Shown: positions 34,047 to 42,217, counted from the stretch's first letter. The stretch: DNA of 51,054 nucleotides from Thalassotalea sp. ND16A (GCF_000764205.1 NZ_JQDZ01000008.1:1-51054), one strand, 5' to 3'. The notes: generated by a model from the sequence alone, not told the origin. Made by a program: numbers and translations.

Positions 34047-34214
34047 ATGAGTGACAGTAAATTAACACAAACCAGTGTGCCTATAGTGATAACTGAACAG
34101 GCACAATGTATGCCGAAAACGCCAGCAAGTAACGAGCAAGCGGCTAGGGAATTTTCTTTATCTCTGGATTTTCAGGATGCTGATCAACAATGCTTTGTTT
34201 TAGGGTATAACTAA
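34047..34214 (+). CDS. hypothetical small protein
   Basis: This is a 55-residue reading frame beginning MSDSKLTQTSV, 46 nt after gabT on the same strand. It has no signal peptide, membrane segment or recognised motif; an upstream ATG at 34023 would add eight residues. The ribosome-binding site (AGGA) is poorly spaced. It may be a real small gene or chance open sequence. Confidence 0.3.
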   Translation: MSDSKLTQTSVPIVITEQAQCMPKTPASNEQAAREFSLSLDFQDADQQCFVLGYN

Positions 34215-34237
34215 ACAAGTCACAGCTATCGAGGTTC

Positions 34238-34295
34238 TATACTCGTGCTACTGCAAGGTGCTCTGAATCGGGAATTTTGCAGTGGTACGAGTATA
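34238..34295 (+). other. long imperfect inverted repeat, structured RNA candidate
   Basis: Arms of 19 nt (34238-34256 and 34277-34295, TATACTCGTG.. / ..ACGAGTATA) differ at only two positions, both of which become G-U pairs in RNA. The loop is 20 nt. It lies beyond gabT and the small open frame and is not followed directly by T residues. Confidence 0.55.
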
Positions 34296-34300
34296 ATTTA

Positions 34301-34323
34301 AATTGAAAAAGTATTTTTCAATT
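34301..34323. terminator. bidirectional A+T-rich terminator
   Basis: AATTGAAAAA/TTTTTCAATT with a 3-nt loop sits 2 nt from the TorF-like gene stop and downstream of gabT. It can serve both directions, though the stem is weak. Confidence 0.55.
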
Positions 34324-34325
34324 GT

Positions 34326-34979
34326 TTAGAAAGTTTTACCAATACTAAATACTAATGACTCTTCACCTTCACCAGTTTCTACATCAAGTTCTTCAGAGTT
34401 AGCTATAACGGCGACACCGATATCAAAACCAGAGACTTCAGTACCGTAGCCAAGTTCTACGTAATCACCCTCAAAGTCATCACCCCAAGTACCAACAGTG
34501 GCATAAAATCCTTCGTATTCAACCGTGGCAGAAAGAAAGTCATAATCAGCTTCTTCAATGCCTAAATCGTCATCGTCTTCATGAGTACCAACATTGTATG
34601 ACAGTGAAAAGAAGCTGTAGCTTAACCCTAAATTCACTTCGTTATAAGCCGAATCGAAATCACCGGTATATTGATATGAAGTAAACCCTGCGCTTAAGCC
34701 TAAGCCTGATTCTGTTTCAATGCCGTAACCGCCGTAAAAGTCAATTTCAAGGCCGTCTTGAACGTCTGCGGCCCAAGTACCTAAATACAAACCGCCATTC
34801 TCAAAGTCAACACCAGCACTTGCGGAAGCCGTACCCGTTTGTGCAATACCACGGAAAAAGTATTGAGATACCACACCAGCGTTACCGCTAACGCCTTCAA
34901 GTGCTAAAGCAGACGTTGAAACTGTTGAACCTAAAGCCATTGCTGTAAGTAATAATGAAGCAGTTAATGTTTTTTTCAT
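34326..34979 (-). CDS. TorF family putative porin
   Basis: This 217-residue precursor has a typical signal peptide (MKKTLTASLLL, cleavage near ALALEG) and a beta-rich mature part. The opening GNAGVVSQYFFRGIAQT and the repeated aromatic-alternating strands ending in SIGKTF are typical of the TorF outer-membrane family. The mature protein is very acidic, as in other marine species. The start is set by the signal peptide and the upstream CAGGGTG; an in-frame extension to 35210 lacks any signal logic. The transported substrate is unknown, but the position next to the catabolic genes suggests uptake of their substrate. Confidence 0.85.
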   Translation of the reverse strand: MKKTLTASLLLTAMALGSTVSTSALALEGVSGNAGVVSQYFFRGIAQTGTASASAGVDFENGGLYLGTWAADVQDGLEIDFYGGYGIETESGLGLSAGFTSYQYTGDFDSAYNEVNLGLSYSFFSLSYNVGTHEDDDDLGIEEADYDFLSATVEYEGFYATVGTWGDDFEGDYVELGYGTEVSGFDIGVAVIANSEELDVETGEGEESLVFSIGKTF

Positions 34980-35554
34980 GTTTTCACCCTGTTTTATTTT
35001 TAATAATTTTTGAGTTAAGTAACTAACTGGTTGATAAAGTGCAAAGTCGATGCCGAGTATTAAAAAAATGAAAAATTTAGCTGTAGCCCTTTCATAGCAG
35101 AGAAAGTTAAAAGCAAGTAGCGCAGAATCGATCGCTGAAGAAATTGTTGCTGCTCGAAAATGGTGCATGCTGTGCACTTTTTGTGCGCTCTCTTTGCATA
35201 TTTTCAACACGAACGCTGGTATTAGCGCGATGCGGGAAGCAATTGCCGGGATATACTTATACTCGACCGGCAGGAGCCTTTAGATAATCTGTGCACATGG
35301 GTGGTGGATAGGGACTGTTTGTTTAGGGGCGCATGAAGGCCTGAGATACCAGCAGTCATTGAGGGTGTTGTTGAAAGTGATTTACGTTAAAATATCGGCA
35401 ATTTGTACATTGTTACTTCAACTTAGCACTGAGTTTAGGTAAAGTAGCGGCAATAATTGTATTGATTCATATACTCAACCTGAATTCGGGATAAGCAGCA
35501 CTTGCTCAATACTGCACTTTTTTCGATTTTCGGCGTTAAAACAAAGGTAAAAAT
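34980..35554. other. 575-bp intergenic region without a gene
   Basis: This gap separates the divergent TorF-like gene and rpe, so promoters for both must lie here; I could not assign convincing -35/-10 pairs. It contains GGCAGGAGCCTTTAGA near 35268, which resembles motifs near 2104 and 45738, and TGGTGGATAGGGA near 35301, which resembles part of the hairpin at 28890. No tRNA or small gene was seen. Confidence 0.6.
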
Positions 35555-36232
35555 ATGTCTTTTTTGATTGCTCCATCGATTTTATCCGCAGACTTTGCGC
35601 GTTTAGGCGATGATGTTGCTAAAGTGTTAGCGGCAGGGGCCGATGTGGTTCATTTCGATGTGATGGATAACCATTTTGTGCCAAATTTAACCTTTGGCCC
35701 TATGGTTTGTAAATCATTGAGAGATTACGGCATAACGGCGCCTATTGATGTGCATTTAATGGTGAAGCCAGTTGATAGTCTTATTCCTGGTTTTGCCAAA
35801 TCGGGCGCCGACATTATTACTTTCCACCCGGAAGCAACAGATCACGTTGACCGTACATTGCAATTAATTAAAGATCACGGTTGTAAAGCAGGCTTAGTGT
35901 TAAACCCGGCAACGCCATTGCAAGTACTTGATTTTGTCATGGATAAACTTGACGTTATTTTATTAATGTCAGTAAATCCTGGTTTTGGTGGCCAATCATT
36001 TATTCCATCAACCCTAGACAAATTAAAACTGGTTAAAGAGAAAATTGTTGCCAGTGGACGAGATATTCGTCTGCAAGTTGATGGTGGGGTGAAAGTCGAC
36101 AACATCGCAGAAATCGCAGCAGCTGGCGCGGATATGTTTGTCGCCGGTTCAGCAATTTTTTCTCAAAACGATTACAAATCAGTAATTGATAAAATGCGCA
36201 GCAATCTTGCGCAAGTAGATTCAACGAAATAA
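35555..36232 (+). CDS. rpe: ribulose-phosphate 3-epimerase
   Basis: It interconverts ribulose 5-phosphate and xylulose 5-phosphate in the pentose phosphate pathway. The 225 residues match the family. [13 protein letters not shown] near 5, the metal-binding [12 protein letters not shown] near 33, HLMVKPVD near 68, [12 protein letters not shown] near 139 and the final DGGV segment are all present. AAAGG precedes the ATG. In many relatives gph (phosphoglycolate phosphatase) lies between rpe and trpS; here only 17 nt separate them. Confidence 0.97.
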   Translation: MSFLIAPSILSADFARLGDDVAKVLAAGADVVHFDVMDNHFVPNLTFGPMVCKSLRDYGITAPIDVHLMVKPVDSLIPGFAKSGADIITFHPEATDHVDRTLQLIKDHGCKAGLVLNPATPLQVLDFVMDKLDVILLMSVNPGFGGQSFIPSTLDKLKLVKEKIVASGRDIRLQVDGGVKVDNIAEIAAAGADMFVAGSAIFSQNDYKSVIDKMRSNLAQVDSTK

Positions 36233-36249
36233 ATTTTTAAAGGACAGTT

Positions 36250-37254
36250 ATGACTAAGCCCGTTGTTTTAAGTGGTTGTCAGCCATCAGGTGAGTTGACT
36301 ATAGGTAATTATTTAGGTGCACTTCGCCAATGGGTGAATATGCAAGACGATCATGATTGTTATTATATGTTGGTTGATCAACATGCCATTACCGTTAGGC
36401 CAAACCCAGAAGCTTTACGCAACGCGACCTTAGATGGCCTGGCATTGTACTTAGCTTGTGGTGTGGCTCCGGAAAAAAGTACGATATTTATTCAGTCGCA
36501 TGTGCCGGAACATGCTCAACTTAGCTGGGTGCTAAACTGTTACACCCAAATGGGGGAACTGAATCGAATGACTCAATACAAAGATAAGTCACAAAAATCT
36601 GAAGCCAATATGAATTCAGGGTTGTTTACTTATCCGGTATTGATGGCGGCAGATATTTTACTTTACGGCGCCGACAGGGTTCCAGTTGGGGACGATCAAA
36701 AGCAACATTTAGAGCTCGCTCGCGATATCGCCACTCGTTTTAATAATTTACATGGTGATATCTTTACCATCCCTGATCCGTACATTCCGAAATTTGGCGC
36801 CAGGGTAATGAGCCTGCAAGAGCCAACGAAAAAAATGTCAAAGTCGGATACCAATCCGGGCAACTTTATTGGTTTATTAGAAGATCCGAAAAAGATCACT
36901 AAAAAAATTAAACGAGCGGTAACCGATTCCGATGAGCAAGCACGAATTTATTTCGACACAGCTGAAAAACCGGGTGTATCCAACTTGTTATCTATGCTTT
37001 CTTGCACAACCGGTAAAACGGTAGAGCAGTTAGTGCCAGAATATGAAGATAAAATGTACGGTCATTTAAAAGGCGATGTGGCTGAGGCTGTTGTCGCGAT
37101 GCTTGAGCCGATCCAGCAAAAATTTCACCAGTACCGTGAAGACCAAACATTTCTGAATGATGTAATGCGTCAAGGTGCTAATAAGGCTTCAGAGCGAGCC
37201 GCTAAGATAATCACTTCGGTATATGATGCGGTAGGTTTTATCCCTCGTCCATAA
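36250..37254 (+). CDS. trpS: tryptophanyl-tRNA synthetase
   Basis: It charges tRNA-Trp. The 334-residue class I synthetase has [18 protein letters not shown] (residues 8-25), whose TIGN replaces the HIGH motif as is normal for TrpS, and KMSKSD near 196. AGGA lies upstream of the ATG. It is co-transcribed with rpe. Confidence 0.97.
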   Translation: MTKPVVLSGCQPSGELTIGNYLGALRQWVNMQDDHDCYYMLVDQHAITVRPNPEALRNATLDGLALYLACGVAPEKSTIFIQSHVPEHAQLSWVLNCYTQMGELNRMTQYKDKSQKSEANMNSGLFTYPVLMAADILLYGADRVPVGDDQKQHLELARDIATRFNNLHGDIFTIPDPYIPKFGARVMSLQEPTKKMSKSDTNPGNFIGLLEDPKKITKKIKRAVTDSDEQARIYFDTAEKPGVSNLLSMLSCTTGKTVEQLVPEYEDKMYGHLKGDVAEAVVAMLEPIQQKFHQYREDQTFLNDVMRQGANKASERAAKIITSVYDAVGFIPRP

Positions 37255-37266
37255 CGGCAACAGAGG

Positions 37267-37301
37267 CAGAGTCAAATTATGGTTAATTTAATTTGACTCT
37301 G
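37267..37301. terminator. inverted repeat, bidirectional terminator or REP-like element
   Basis: CAGAGTCAAATTA and TAATTTGACTCTG are perfect 13-bp complements around a 9-nt loop, between convergent trpS and the FHA gene. GAGTCAAATTAATTTGACTC-type elements are familiar to me as dispersed REP-like repeats in marine gammaproteobacteria, so a mobile origin is possible. Confidence 0.65.
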
Positions 37302-37317
37302 ACCCTCATTTATCTTG

Positions 37318-38283
37318 TTATTTCTTCTTATCTATCTGTTTTTCAGCAGCAATAAATAACTCATCACTTTGTTTGATAAAGGCTGCCGTAGTGCTTGCCG
37401 GCGCAACTGAAAATACGGGTGTTAAAATGGTTGCATCGTAAACCGGGAAAGGATTAAATTCAGGCTTATCACTCAAGTCATTCATGAATAATCCTCCGTA
37501 AACCAATGCGGTGATGCCGGCGGCAATTTTGAACCTGCGTTTGCCACTTTGGGCAAAGGCGATATAAAGGTTAAACCAAAACAGGCAAAAGGTTAAGGCA
37601 ATGGATATTATTGCTATCAGCCAACCCCAAGCCCACTGACTTGATATATTGAAACTGAAAAATGCTTCAACAAAGTCAGTAAGCCAAAATACATTGATAA
37701 TGACAAAGCTGACCCCAAGTTGACTACCCACCCTAGGTTCATGCTTATTTAGAAATGCCATTAACGAACATAACAATGGCCATAATGCATAACCGATTGT
37801 CACTGAAATTAAGCCGATCAATATTTGGCTATAGACGATTTCTTTATTCGGGTTGTTTAAATATAATAAGGCAAAATTGATCACACTAAATAGCGCTATC
37901 ATGGAGATAATCATTGACCAGCGACCAAATCTCTCGACCAAATTTTCCAGCTCACTAAAAGCGACACTTTCTACTACCGGATGGTTAGCAAAATAGAAAC
38001 GAAGCTGACTTTTACCTAGCTGGATAATATCTCCAGACTCTATTGTATGACGTCTGGTAATACTTTGTTTGTCGGCGAGAATGCTGCCATTTAATGATTC
38101 CAGGTCGTCTACAAACCAAATTCCATCTTCACATTGCAGTGATAAATGTTCCGGGCAAACATGTGGATCAGATAGAATAATATCGTTATTAAATCCTCGG
38201 CCAATATTGACCGAGGAAGTGGCAAATTTATGACGGCCAATCAGTTTTTTACCGCGACTGATTTCTTCAATAATTAATTCCAT
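37318..38283 (-). CDS. FHA-domain membrane protein
   Basis: The 321-residue protein has an N-terminal forkhead-associated domain (about 24-97) with the conserved elements IGRG (27-30), HLSL (46-49) and SLNGS (63-67). FHA domains bind phosphothreonine peptides. Five hydrophobic segments follow (about 122-142, 150-177, 188-211, 217-243, 252-267), so the FHA domain is probably cytoplasmic and membrane-tethered. No kinase is in the window. Its start overlaps the end of the secreted protease gene by 10 nt, which indicates translational coupling and a shared role. Function beyond that is unknown. Confidence 0.85.
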   Translation of the reverse strand: MELIIEEISRGKKLIGRHKFATSSVNIGRGFNNDIILSDPHVCPEHLSLQCEDGIWFVDDLESLNGSILADKQSITRRHTIESGDIIQLGKSQLRFYFANHPVVESVAFSELENLVERFGRWSMIISMIALFSVINFALLYLNNPNKEIVYSQILIGLISVTIGYALWPLLCSLMAFLNKHEPRVGSQLGVSFVIINVFWLTDFVEAFFSFNISSQWAWGWLIAIISIALTFCLFWFNLYIAFAQSGKRRFKIAAGITALVYGGLFMNDLSDKPEFNPFPVYDATILTPVFSVAPASTTAAFIKQSDELFIAAEKQIDKKK

Positions 38284-39527
38284 TTTACTGACTCCATAAA
38301 CTTCTGACTAAAGCTTTGAGCAAAGTTCTTATCAACACCGGATAAGGTAAAGTGGCTTACCAATGCTTGTTTATCATGGTCAATCGAAGCCGATAAATAC
38401 ATCACATCGTATAATCCGCGATACTTTTTAAATGCTCTGATACATAAAATCGCTTTATTGCGAATGCTCTCATCACTATCCGTGGTGATATCGTGCTGGC
38501 ATTCAAATTCACTGACGTCCTCTTTACCTGCGCGGTTACTGGCACCGGCTCGATTAATTTGCGTTTGGTAAATTTGGTAAAAACGAGTACTGCTGATTTC
38601 TTCGCTTTCAAAGAAATGGAATTCCATATCAATACTGCCAGTAGTAAATGCTTCAGATATGTAGACATATTCTTCCATCTGGCAATTGGTTGCGGCTTTG
38701 AACAATAAAGCATCAGCTTTATCGGCATTAGAGTCGCCCCAACAACGAATATAATTTACCCCGGTATCCGGAATTGAAGCACCGGCGAACGATTTAGTTT
38801 GCCAGTCATTCGCCATAATTTCTGTTAACAAACGGTTTTGATTGGCCTTTAGTTGCTCGGTGATTTGTTCATCGATGGTTTTTTCCACTTGTACATCGAA
38901 ATTATTAATTAGTGCGGCGAGTTTGTCATGGGGGATTAAAAAGCCTATTTGGTTGCCAGAGGAGGCTACGTTTATGCCAACGACTTCGCCAAAGCGGTTA
39001 ACCACCGGGCCGCCACTCATGCCTGGGTTTACGGAACCGGTAAAATGGATTCTGTCATTAAATGCTTCTTTTTTTAAGCCGTTATAAGTGCCAGGCACCA
39101 CTATCATGCCGAGATCATGCGGATTGCCCAATGAATACAGCTCTTCTCCTTTTTCCGGCGCTGTTTCAGAAATCATAAAATGTTGTGTGTGCGGGTTTTC
39201 GGCTAATAAAACAATGGCTAAATCATTTATTACATCAACGGTTTGCAATGATAACTGACCTTTTTTACCTTGATCATTTTCGTATTCAATGATGTATTTT
39301 TCAGGGTGCTGGGCATAACCTGAGATAACGTGGTAATTGGTGGCGATATAGCCATTCTCACTGATTTGAAAGCCTGAGCCAATAGACGATTTCTCGCTGG
39401 TGGCTTTGTCGATAAGTCGAATTTGATAAAGAGATGGCGCCATATCCTGAAAAATTTGCTGGGCTTGTTCGGTAGCGCCTAAGACAAAGCTATAAAAACT
39501 GAACACCAGTACAACAAAACGCTTCAT
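38274..39527 (-). CDS. exported trypsin-like serine protease (S1 family)
   Basis: The 417-residue precursor has a signal peptide (cleavage after about residue 18, VLGATEQ). A chymotrypsin-fold domain follows with a complete triad: His66 in TNYHV, Asp102 in VINDLAIV and Ser171 in NPGMSGGPVV. The C-terminal ~200 residues show no PDZ motif and contain several cysteines. It resembles the protease core of HtrA/DegP but lacks the PDZ domain. It is co-transcribed with the membrane FHA gene, suggesting a periplasmic protease paired with a cytoplasmic phosphopeptide sensor. Substrate is unknown. Confidence 0.88.
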   Translation of the reverse strand: MKRFVVLVFSFYSFVLGATEQAQQIFQDMAPSLYQIRLIDKATSEKSSIGSGFQISENGYIATNYHVISGYAQHPEKYIIEYENDQGKKGQLSLQTVDVINDLAIVLLAENPHTQHFMISETAPEKGEELYSLGNPHDLGMIVVPGTYNGLKKEAFNDRIHFTGSVNPGMSGGPVVNRFGEVVGINVASSGNQIGFLIPHDKLAALINNFDVQVEKTIDEQITEQLKANQNRLLTEIMANDWQTKSFAGASIPDTGVNYIRCWGDSNADKADALLFKAATNCQMEEYVYISEAFTTGSIDMEFHFFESEEISSTRFYQIYQTQINRAGASNRAGKEDVSEFECQHDITTDSDESIRNKAILCIRAFKKYRGLYDVMYLSASIDHDKQALVSHFTLSGVDKNFAQSFSQKFMESVKWN

Positions 39528-39662
39528 TAATCATCCTAAAAATAGTTTTTATTCATTGTGCCACTTAAACCCAATGGGTTAAAGCATTGCGGTTTGTATT
39601 TAATTGATTTGCAATAAATGAACGGCTGCAGTGAGTTTCTTTACAAAATCTTACAATATACT

Positions 39663-39684
39663 ACATAAATATTACATAAATATT
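39663..39684. repeat. 11-bp tandem duplication ACATAAATATT
   Basis: There are two perfect adjacent copies, about 135 nt upstream of the protease start on the minus strand, in a 388-bp A+T-rich divergent gap (39528-39915). The period is one helical turn. It could be a curved or regulator-binding stretch; no gene is seen in the gap. Confidence 0.55.
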
Positions 39685-39795
39685 ACAAATCAGATTGGAT
39701 TTTATCTTCAACCTAATCTACCTTTATATGTGTAAGTATAAATATAAATATATAAGAAACACCTTTTGCGCTAAAAATTCAAAATTCCCGTTCAA

Positions 39796-39813
39796 TACCA
39801 CTTAATCGTGGTA
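39796..39813 (+). other. short hairpin followed by T-run
   Basis: TACCAC/GTGGTA with a 6-nt loop, then GTTTTT, lies about 100 nt before the first paralogous gene. It could be a leader attenuator-like or terminator-like element; the stem is short. Confidence 0.3.
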
Positions 39814-39915
39814 GTTTTTGTGTTGCCATGAACATAGTTATGAATTTTATTGTTTGTATATGTGAACAAATGGAAATTAGCGAGTATTTTTTCATCACAT
39901 TTTTCCGGAGTTACC

Positions 39916-40314
39916 ATGAAATACACCTTAAGTTTTGGTTACATTAATAAAGTCGCCGATAACATTGCCGAAGTCTTAGTCGATAACAGTGCCACTATTA
40001 ATAATGAAATGTATGCGGAATACAAAGACTTTCTTGAGACTCATTTTACTAAACCCTATGCCGTTTTGATAAACAGCATAAATGAATACTATTTAACCCC
40101 TGAAGTAAAATTGCAATTGGCGAAGAGTAAAGAATTAGCTGGCGTTGCAACCGTGAGTTATACCAATAAAAATAACAAGGTAATCGATGATTTCTTACAG
40201 GTAAGGGCGAATGATAATATCAATTTGAAACAATTCTCAGCTTTTGAAATGGGACGAAACCATGCCATCAGATGGCTTGAACTTGAGCTTACCAAAATGA
40301 GCGCTAAGGCATAA
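39916..40314 (+). CDS. hypothetical protein, first of a tandem paralogous pair
   Basis: The 132-residue cytoplasmic protein begins MKYTLSFGYINKVADNIAEVLVDN. It has no signal peptide or membrane helix. An alpha/beta pattern (beta hairpin at 3-25, helix 31-44, strand 49-53) and the conserved end FEMGRNHAIRWLELEL are shared with the next gene. The fold resembles small STAS/SpoIIAA-like proteins, but this is a guess. The ATG is chosen because CCGGAG precedes it and because the paralog starts identically; the open frame extends 22 codons upstream without support. Confidence 0.8.
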   Translation: MKYTLSFGYINKVADNIAEVLVDNSATINNEMYAEYKDFLETHFTKPYAVLINSINEYYLTPEVKLQLAKSKELAGVATVSYTNKNNKVIDDFLQVRANDNINLKQFSAFEMGRNHAIRWLELELTKMSAKA

Positions 40315-40344
40315 TTCTTTTTCAAACTAGTTGAGTAATTTAAC

Positions 40345-40743
40345 ATGAAATATTATCTAAGTTTTGGTGGCATCAACATTATTGGTGACACCATAGCAGA
40401 AGTTATCATCGAAGAAGGCGTTGTTATGACGTTAGAAATGTGTGAAGAGTATGATGCCTTTCTGCTTGACCATTTTCCTCAGCCTTTTGGCATTTTATCG
40501 AATAGATTACACAACTATTCTTACACTTATGAAGCTAAGTTGCATACGGCTTCATTAGAAAATTTAAAAGCCATTGCGGTTATCACCTATAATCAAGAAG
40601 CTAAAAAAGAAACCGAAAATCTGGTCAAACATCGCCTTCAAGACAATTTGAACTATAAAGAATTCTCTGGTTTGCAACTTGGGCGCGATAATGGAATAAA
40701 ATGGCTAGAAAACGAATTAGCAACAATCATCGTTGATTCTTGA
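40345..40743 (+). CDS. hypothetical protein, second of the tandem pair
   Basis: It has 132 residues, the same length as its upstream neighbour, and aligns along the whole length: MKYYLSFGGINIIGDTIAEVIIEEG, EYDAFLLDHFPQPFGILSN, LKAIAVITYN and LQLGRDNGIKWLENELA. About a third to a half of residues look identical, so the duplication is old. It lies 30 nt after the first copy and overlaps the YjbR-like gene by one base (TGATG), so all three probably form one operon. No function is known. Confidence 0.82.
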   Translation: MKYYLSFGGINIIGDTIAEVIIEEGVVMTLEMCEEYDAFLLDHFPQPFGILSNRLHNYSYTYEAKLHTASLENLKAIAVITYNQEAKKETENLVKHRLQDNLNYKEFSGLQLGRDNGIKWLENELATIIVDS

Positions 40744-41129
40744 TGAGCGTTGAACAAATAGCAAGGTACCTTTTAGCAAAACCAAACAGCACTCTCGATT
40801 ACCCTTTTGGTGAACAGGTAAAAGTTTTTAAAGTCAAAAATAAAATGTTTGCCACCATGGCCATTGGCAAGATGGGCAAAGGTGATGACGCCGGAAATAT
40901 GCATTGGTGGATGAATCTAAAGTGTGATCCAGATGAAACGGTTATGCTGCGTGATATATTTCCTTCCATAATTCCGGGCTATCATATGAGTAAGCGGTTA
41001 TGGAATACCATTATCCTTGATGGTTCAATTCCGCAGGGTGAAATTGAACGTATGATGGATAATTCTTATTTACTGGTGGTCAGTAAAATGACCAAGAAAG
41101 ATCAGCAATCCCTATCTATACATATATAG
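40743..41129 (+). CDS. MmcQ/YjbR family protein
   Basis: The 128-residue protein has the family pattern LDYPFGEQVKVFKVKNKMFATM (residues 18-39) followed by WWMNLKCDPDE and YHMSKRLWNTIILDGSIP, which defines the MmcQ/YjbR (CyaY-like fold) family. Members are described as DNA-binding-like, but a cellular role is not established. The ATG at 40743 overlaps the stop of the preceding gene. A TTG three bases earlier would be in frame but is unneeded. The 3' end of this gene recurs as a remnant at 42478-42554. Confidence 0.88.
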   Translation: MSVEQIARYLLAKPNSTLDYPFGEQVKVFKVKNKMFATMAIGKMGKGDDAGNMHWWMNLKCDPDETVMLRDIFPSIIPGYHMSKRLWNTIILDGSIPQGEIERMMDNSYLLVVSKMTKKDQQSLSIHI

Positions 41130-41199
41130 TTGGTGCATTTGTAGTTTCCGATTTTTAATGTCGCGCAGGTCAATCTTTTTATTAAATCTGTAGAGAAAA

Positions 41200-41231
41200 C
41201 CCCGAGATCCGAGCGAAGCGAGATCGCGGGG
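41200..41231 (-). terminator. terminator of the Sel1-repeat gene
   Basis: CCCCGAGATC (41200-41209) and GATCGCGGGG (41222-41231) pair with one mismatch. On the minus strand the stem is followed by GTTTTCTCT. It also lies downstream of the yjbR-like gene on the plus strand. Confidence 0.75.
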
Positions 41232-41239
41232 GGAGTTCA

Positions 41240-42217
41240 CTAAAATCCAGCTTTGCCCATGTATGCTTCATGAAACTTGGCTACTGCATGATCACCCATA
41301 ACCCTTCTAACACCTCTATTGAAATCTGCATCACTGGTAGGGGCGCAAGACATTGTTTGCGCACATGTCTTTCCTATAATTCTTGAGCCTGTAGTCTGGG
41401 CACCCTTTTCAGGATAGGTATTTCTCAGGCTTGCCAATTGAGCATCAAAAATATCGTTCAGATTACCATAAACAGTTATCACTTCGATGTCACTTTTCTC
41501 AGCATTTTGTGCTGTTTGGCCAGATGTTTTCGTTGAAGCGGTTGATTTAGCCGGTGCAGCTATAGCCGGTGCAGCTACATCCGGTGCCACTATAGCCGGT
41601 GCCACTATATCCGATGCAACTTTAGCCGATGCAACTTCAGTTACCGCAATCGGGGCATCTTCGATTGCCTCCATAAGATCGGGGAAATCAGCCTCCTTAA
41701 AGTGGCCAGATTCTTTCATGAATTCTATATAGGCCGGCATTTTTTTAAAGCCTTTTCGATAGGCCTTGCTTAACCATTTATCTGCTTCGTCAAAGTCCTG
41801 CTCATAAAAATCCGGGCTGAAATACATGATACCTAACAAAAATGAGGAACTGACATTATTGTTTCTTGCCGCTTTTTTTAAGTATTTGACGCCTTTGTCC
41901 AAATCCATAAATTCTGCGTTATTAATGTACATCATCGCTGTTTTGTACTGGCCTTTAACCGAACCGTATTTCGCCGCGCTGCGGAATTGCTTGAGCGCAC
42001 TTTTCATGTTTTTTTCGGTGCCATGACCGTAATAATACATTTCAGCCAATGTCACCATCGCGTCGGCATAGCCCATGCGAGCATATTTCTTATATTGTTT
42101 GAAATAGTCAACGCAGCTGCTCTCCTGACATGGGCCCATAGTCGCAGTAGCTGCAAAAGTATTGCTGCTGAGCAAGCACGCAACAAATATTGAAATCAAT
42201 GTGAGCGTTTTCTTCAT
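41240..42217 (-). CDS. exported Sel1-repeat protein with Ala/Pro/Val-rich linker
   Basis: The 325-residue protein has a signal peptide (MKKTLTLISIF.., cleavage near residue 22). About four Sel1-like/TPR repeats follow (roughly 38-165; MGYADAMVTLAEMYYYGHG, YGSVKGQYKTAMMY), then a low-complexity linker encoded by a 15-bp tandem repeat. A C-terminal domain (SDIEVITVYGNLNDIFDAQLASLRNT.. to the end) contains two cysteines. Sel1 repeats mediate protein contacts, so a periplasmic scaffold or binding role is likely. The C-terminal domain recurs in the remnant at 42864-43136. Confidence 0.85.
   Translation of the reverse strand: MKKTLTLISIFVACLLSSNTFAATATMGPCQESSCVDYFKQYKKYARMGYADAMVTLAEMYYYGHGTEKNMKSALKQFRSAAKYGSVKGQYKTAMMYINNAEFMDLDKGVKYLKKAARNNNVSSSFLLGIMYFSPDFYEQDFDEADKWLSKAYRKGFKKMPAYIEFMKESGHFKEADFPDLMEAIEDAPIAVTEVASAKVASDIVAPAIVAPDVAAPAIAAPAKSTASTKTSGQTAQNAEKSDIEVITVYGNLNDIFDAQLASLRNTYPEKGAQTTGSRIIGKTCAQTMSCAPTSDADFNRGVRRVMGDHAVAKFHEAYMGKAGF
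41551..41640. repeat. 15-bp in-frame tandem repeat, six copies
   Basis: There are six units of CCGGTGCAGCTATAG and variants, diverging toward the right-hand end (CCGATGCAACTTCAG). On the coding strand they encode a five-residue Ala/Pro/Val-rich step inside the Sel1-repeat protein, so copy number can change without a frameshift. Confidence 0.93.

Noticed and set aside
34980-35210. In-frame N-terminal extension of the TorF-like porin gene
   Set aside because: The signal peptide begins exactly at 34979 with a ribosome-binding site, and the extension has no export logic or family match.
28847-35554. A mobile genomic island with integrase and att sites
   Set aside because: No integrase, tRNA or direct-repeat boundary is visible; the accessory nature rests only on gene order.
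41551-41640. CRISPR-like array of 15-bp units
   Set aside because: Units are directly adjacent with no spacers and encode an in-frame protein linker.
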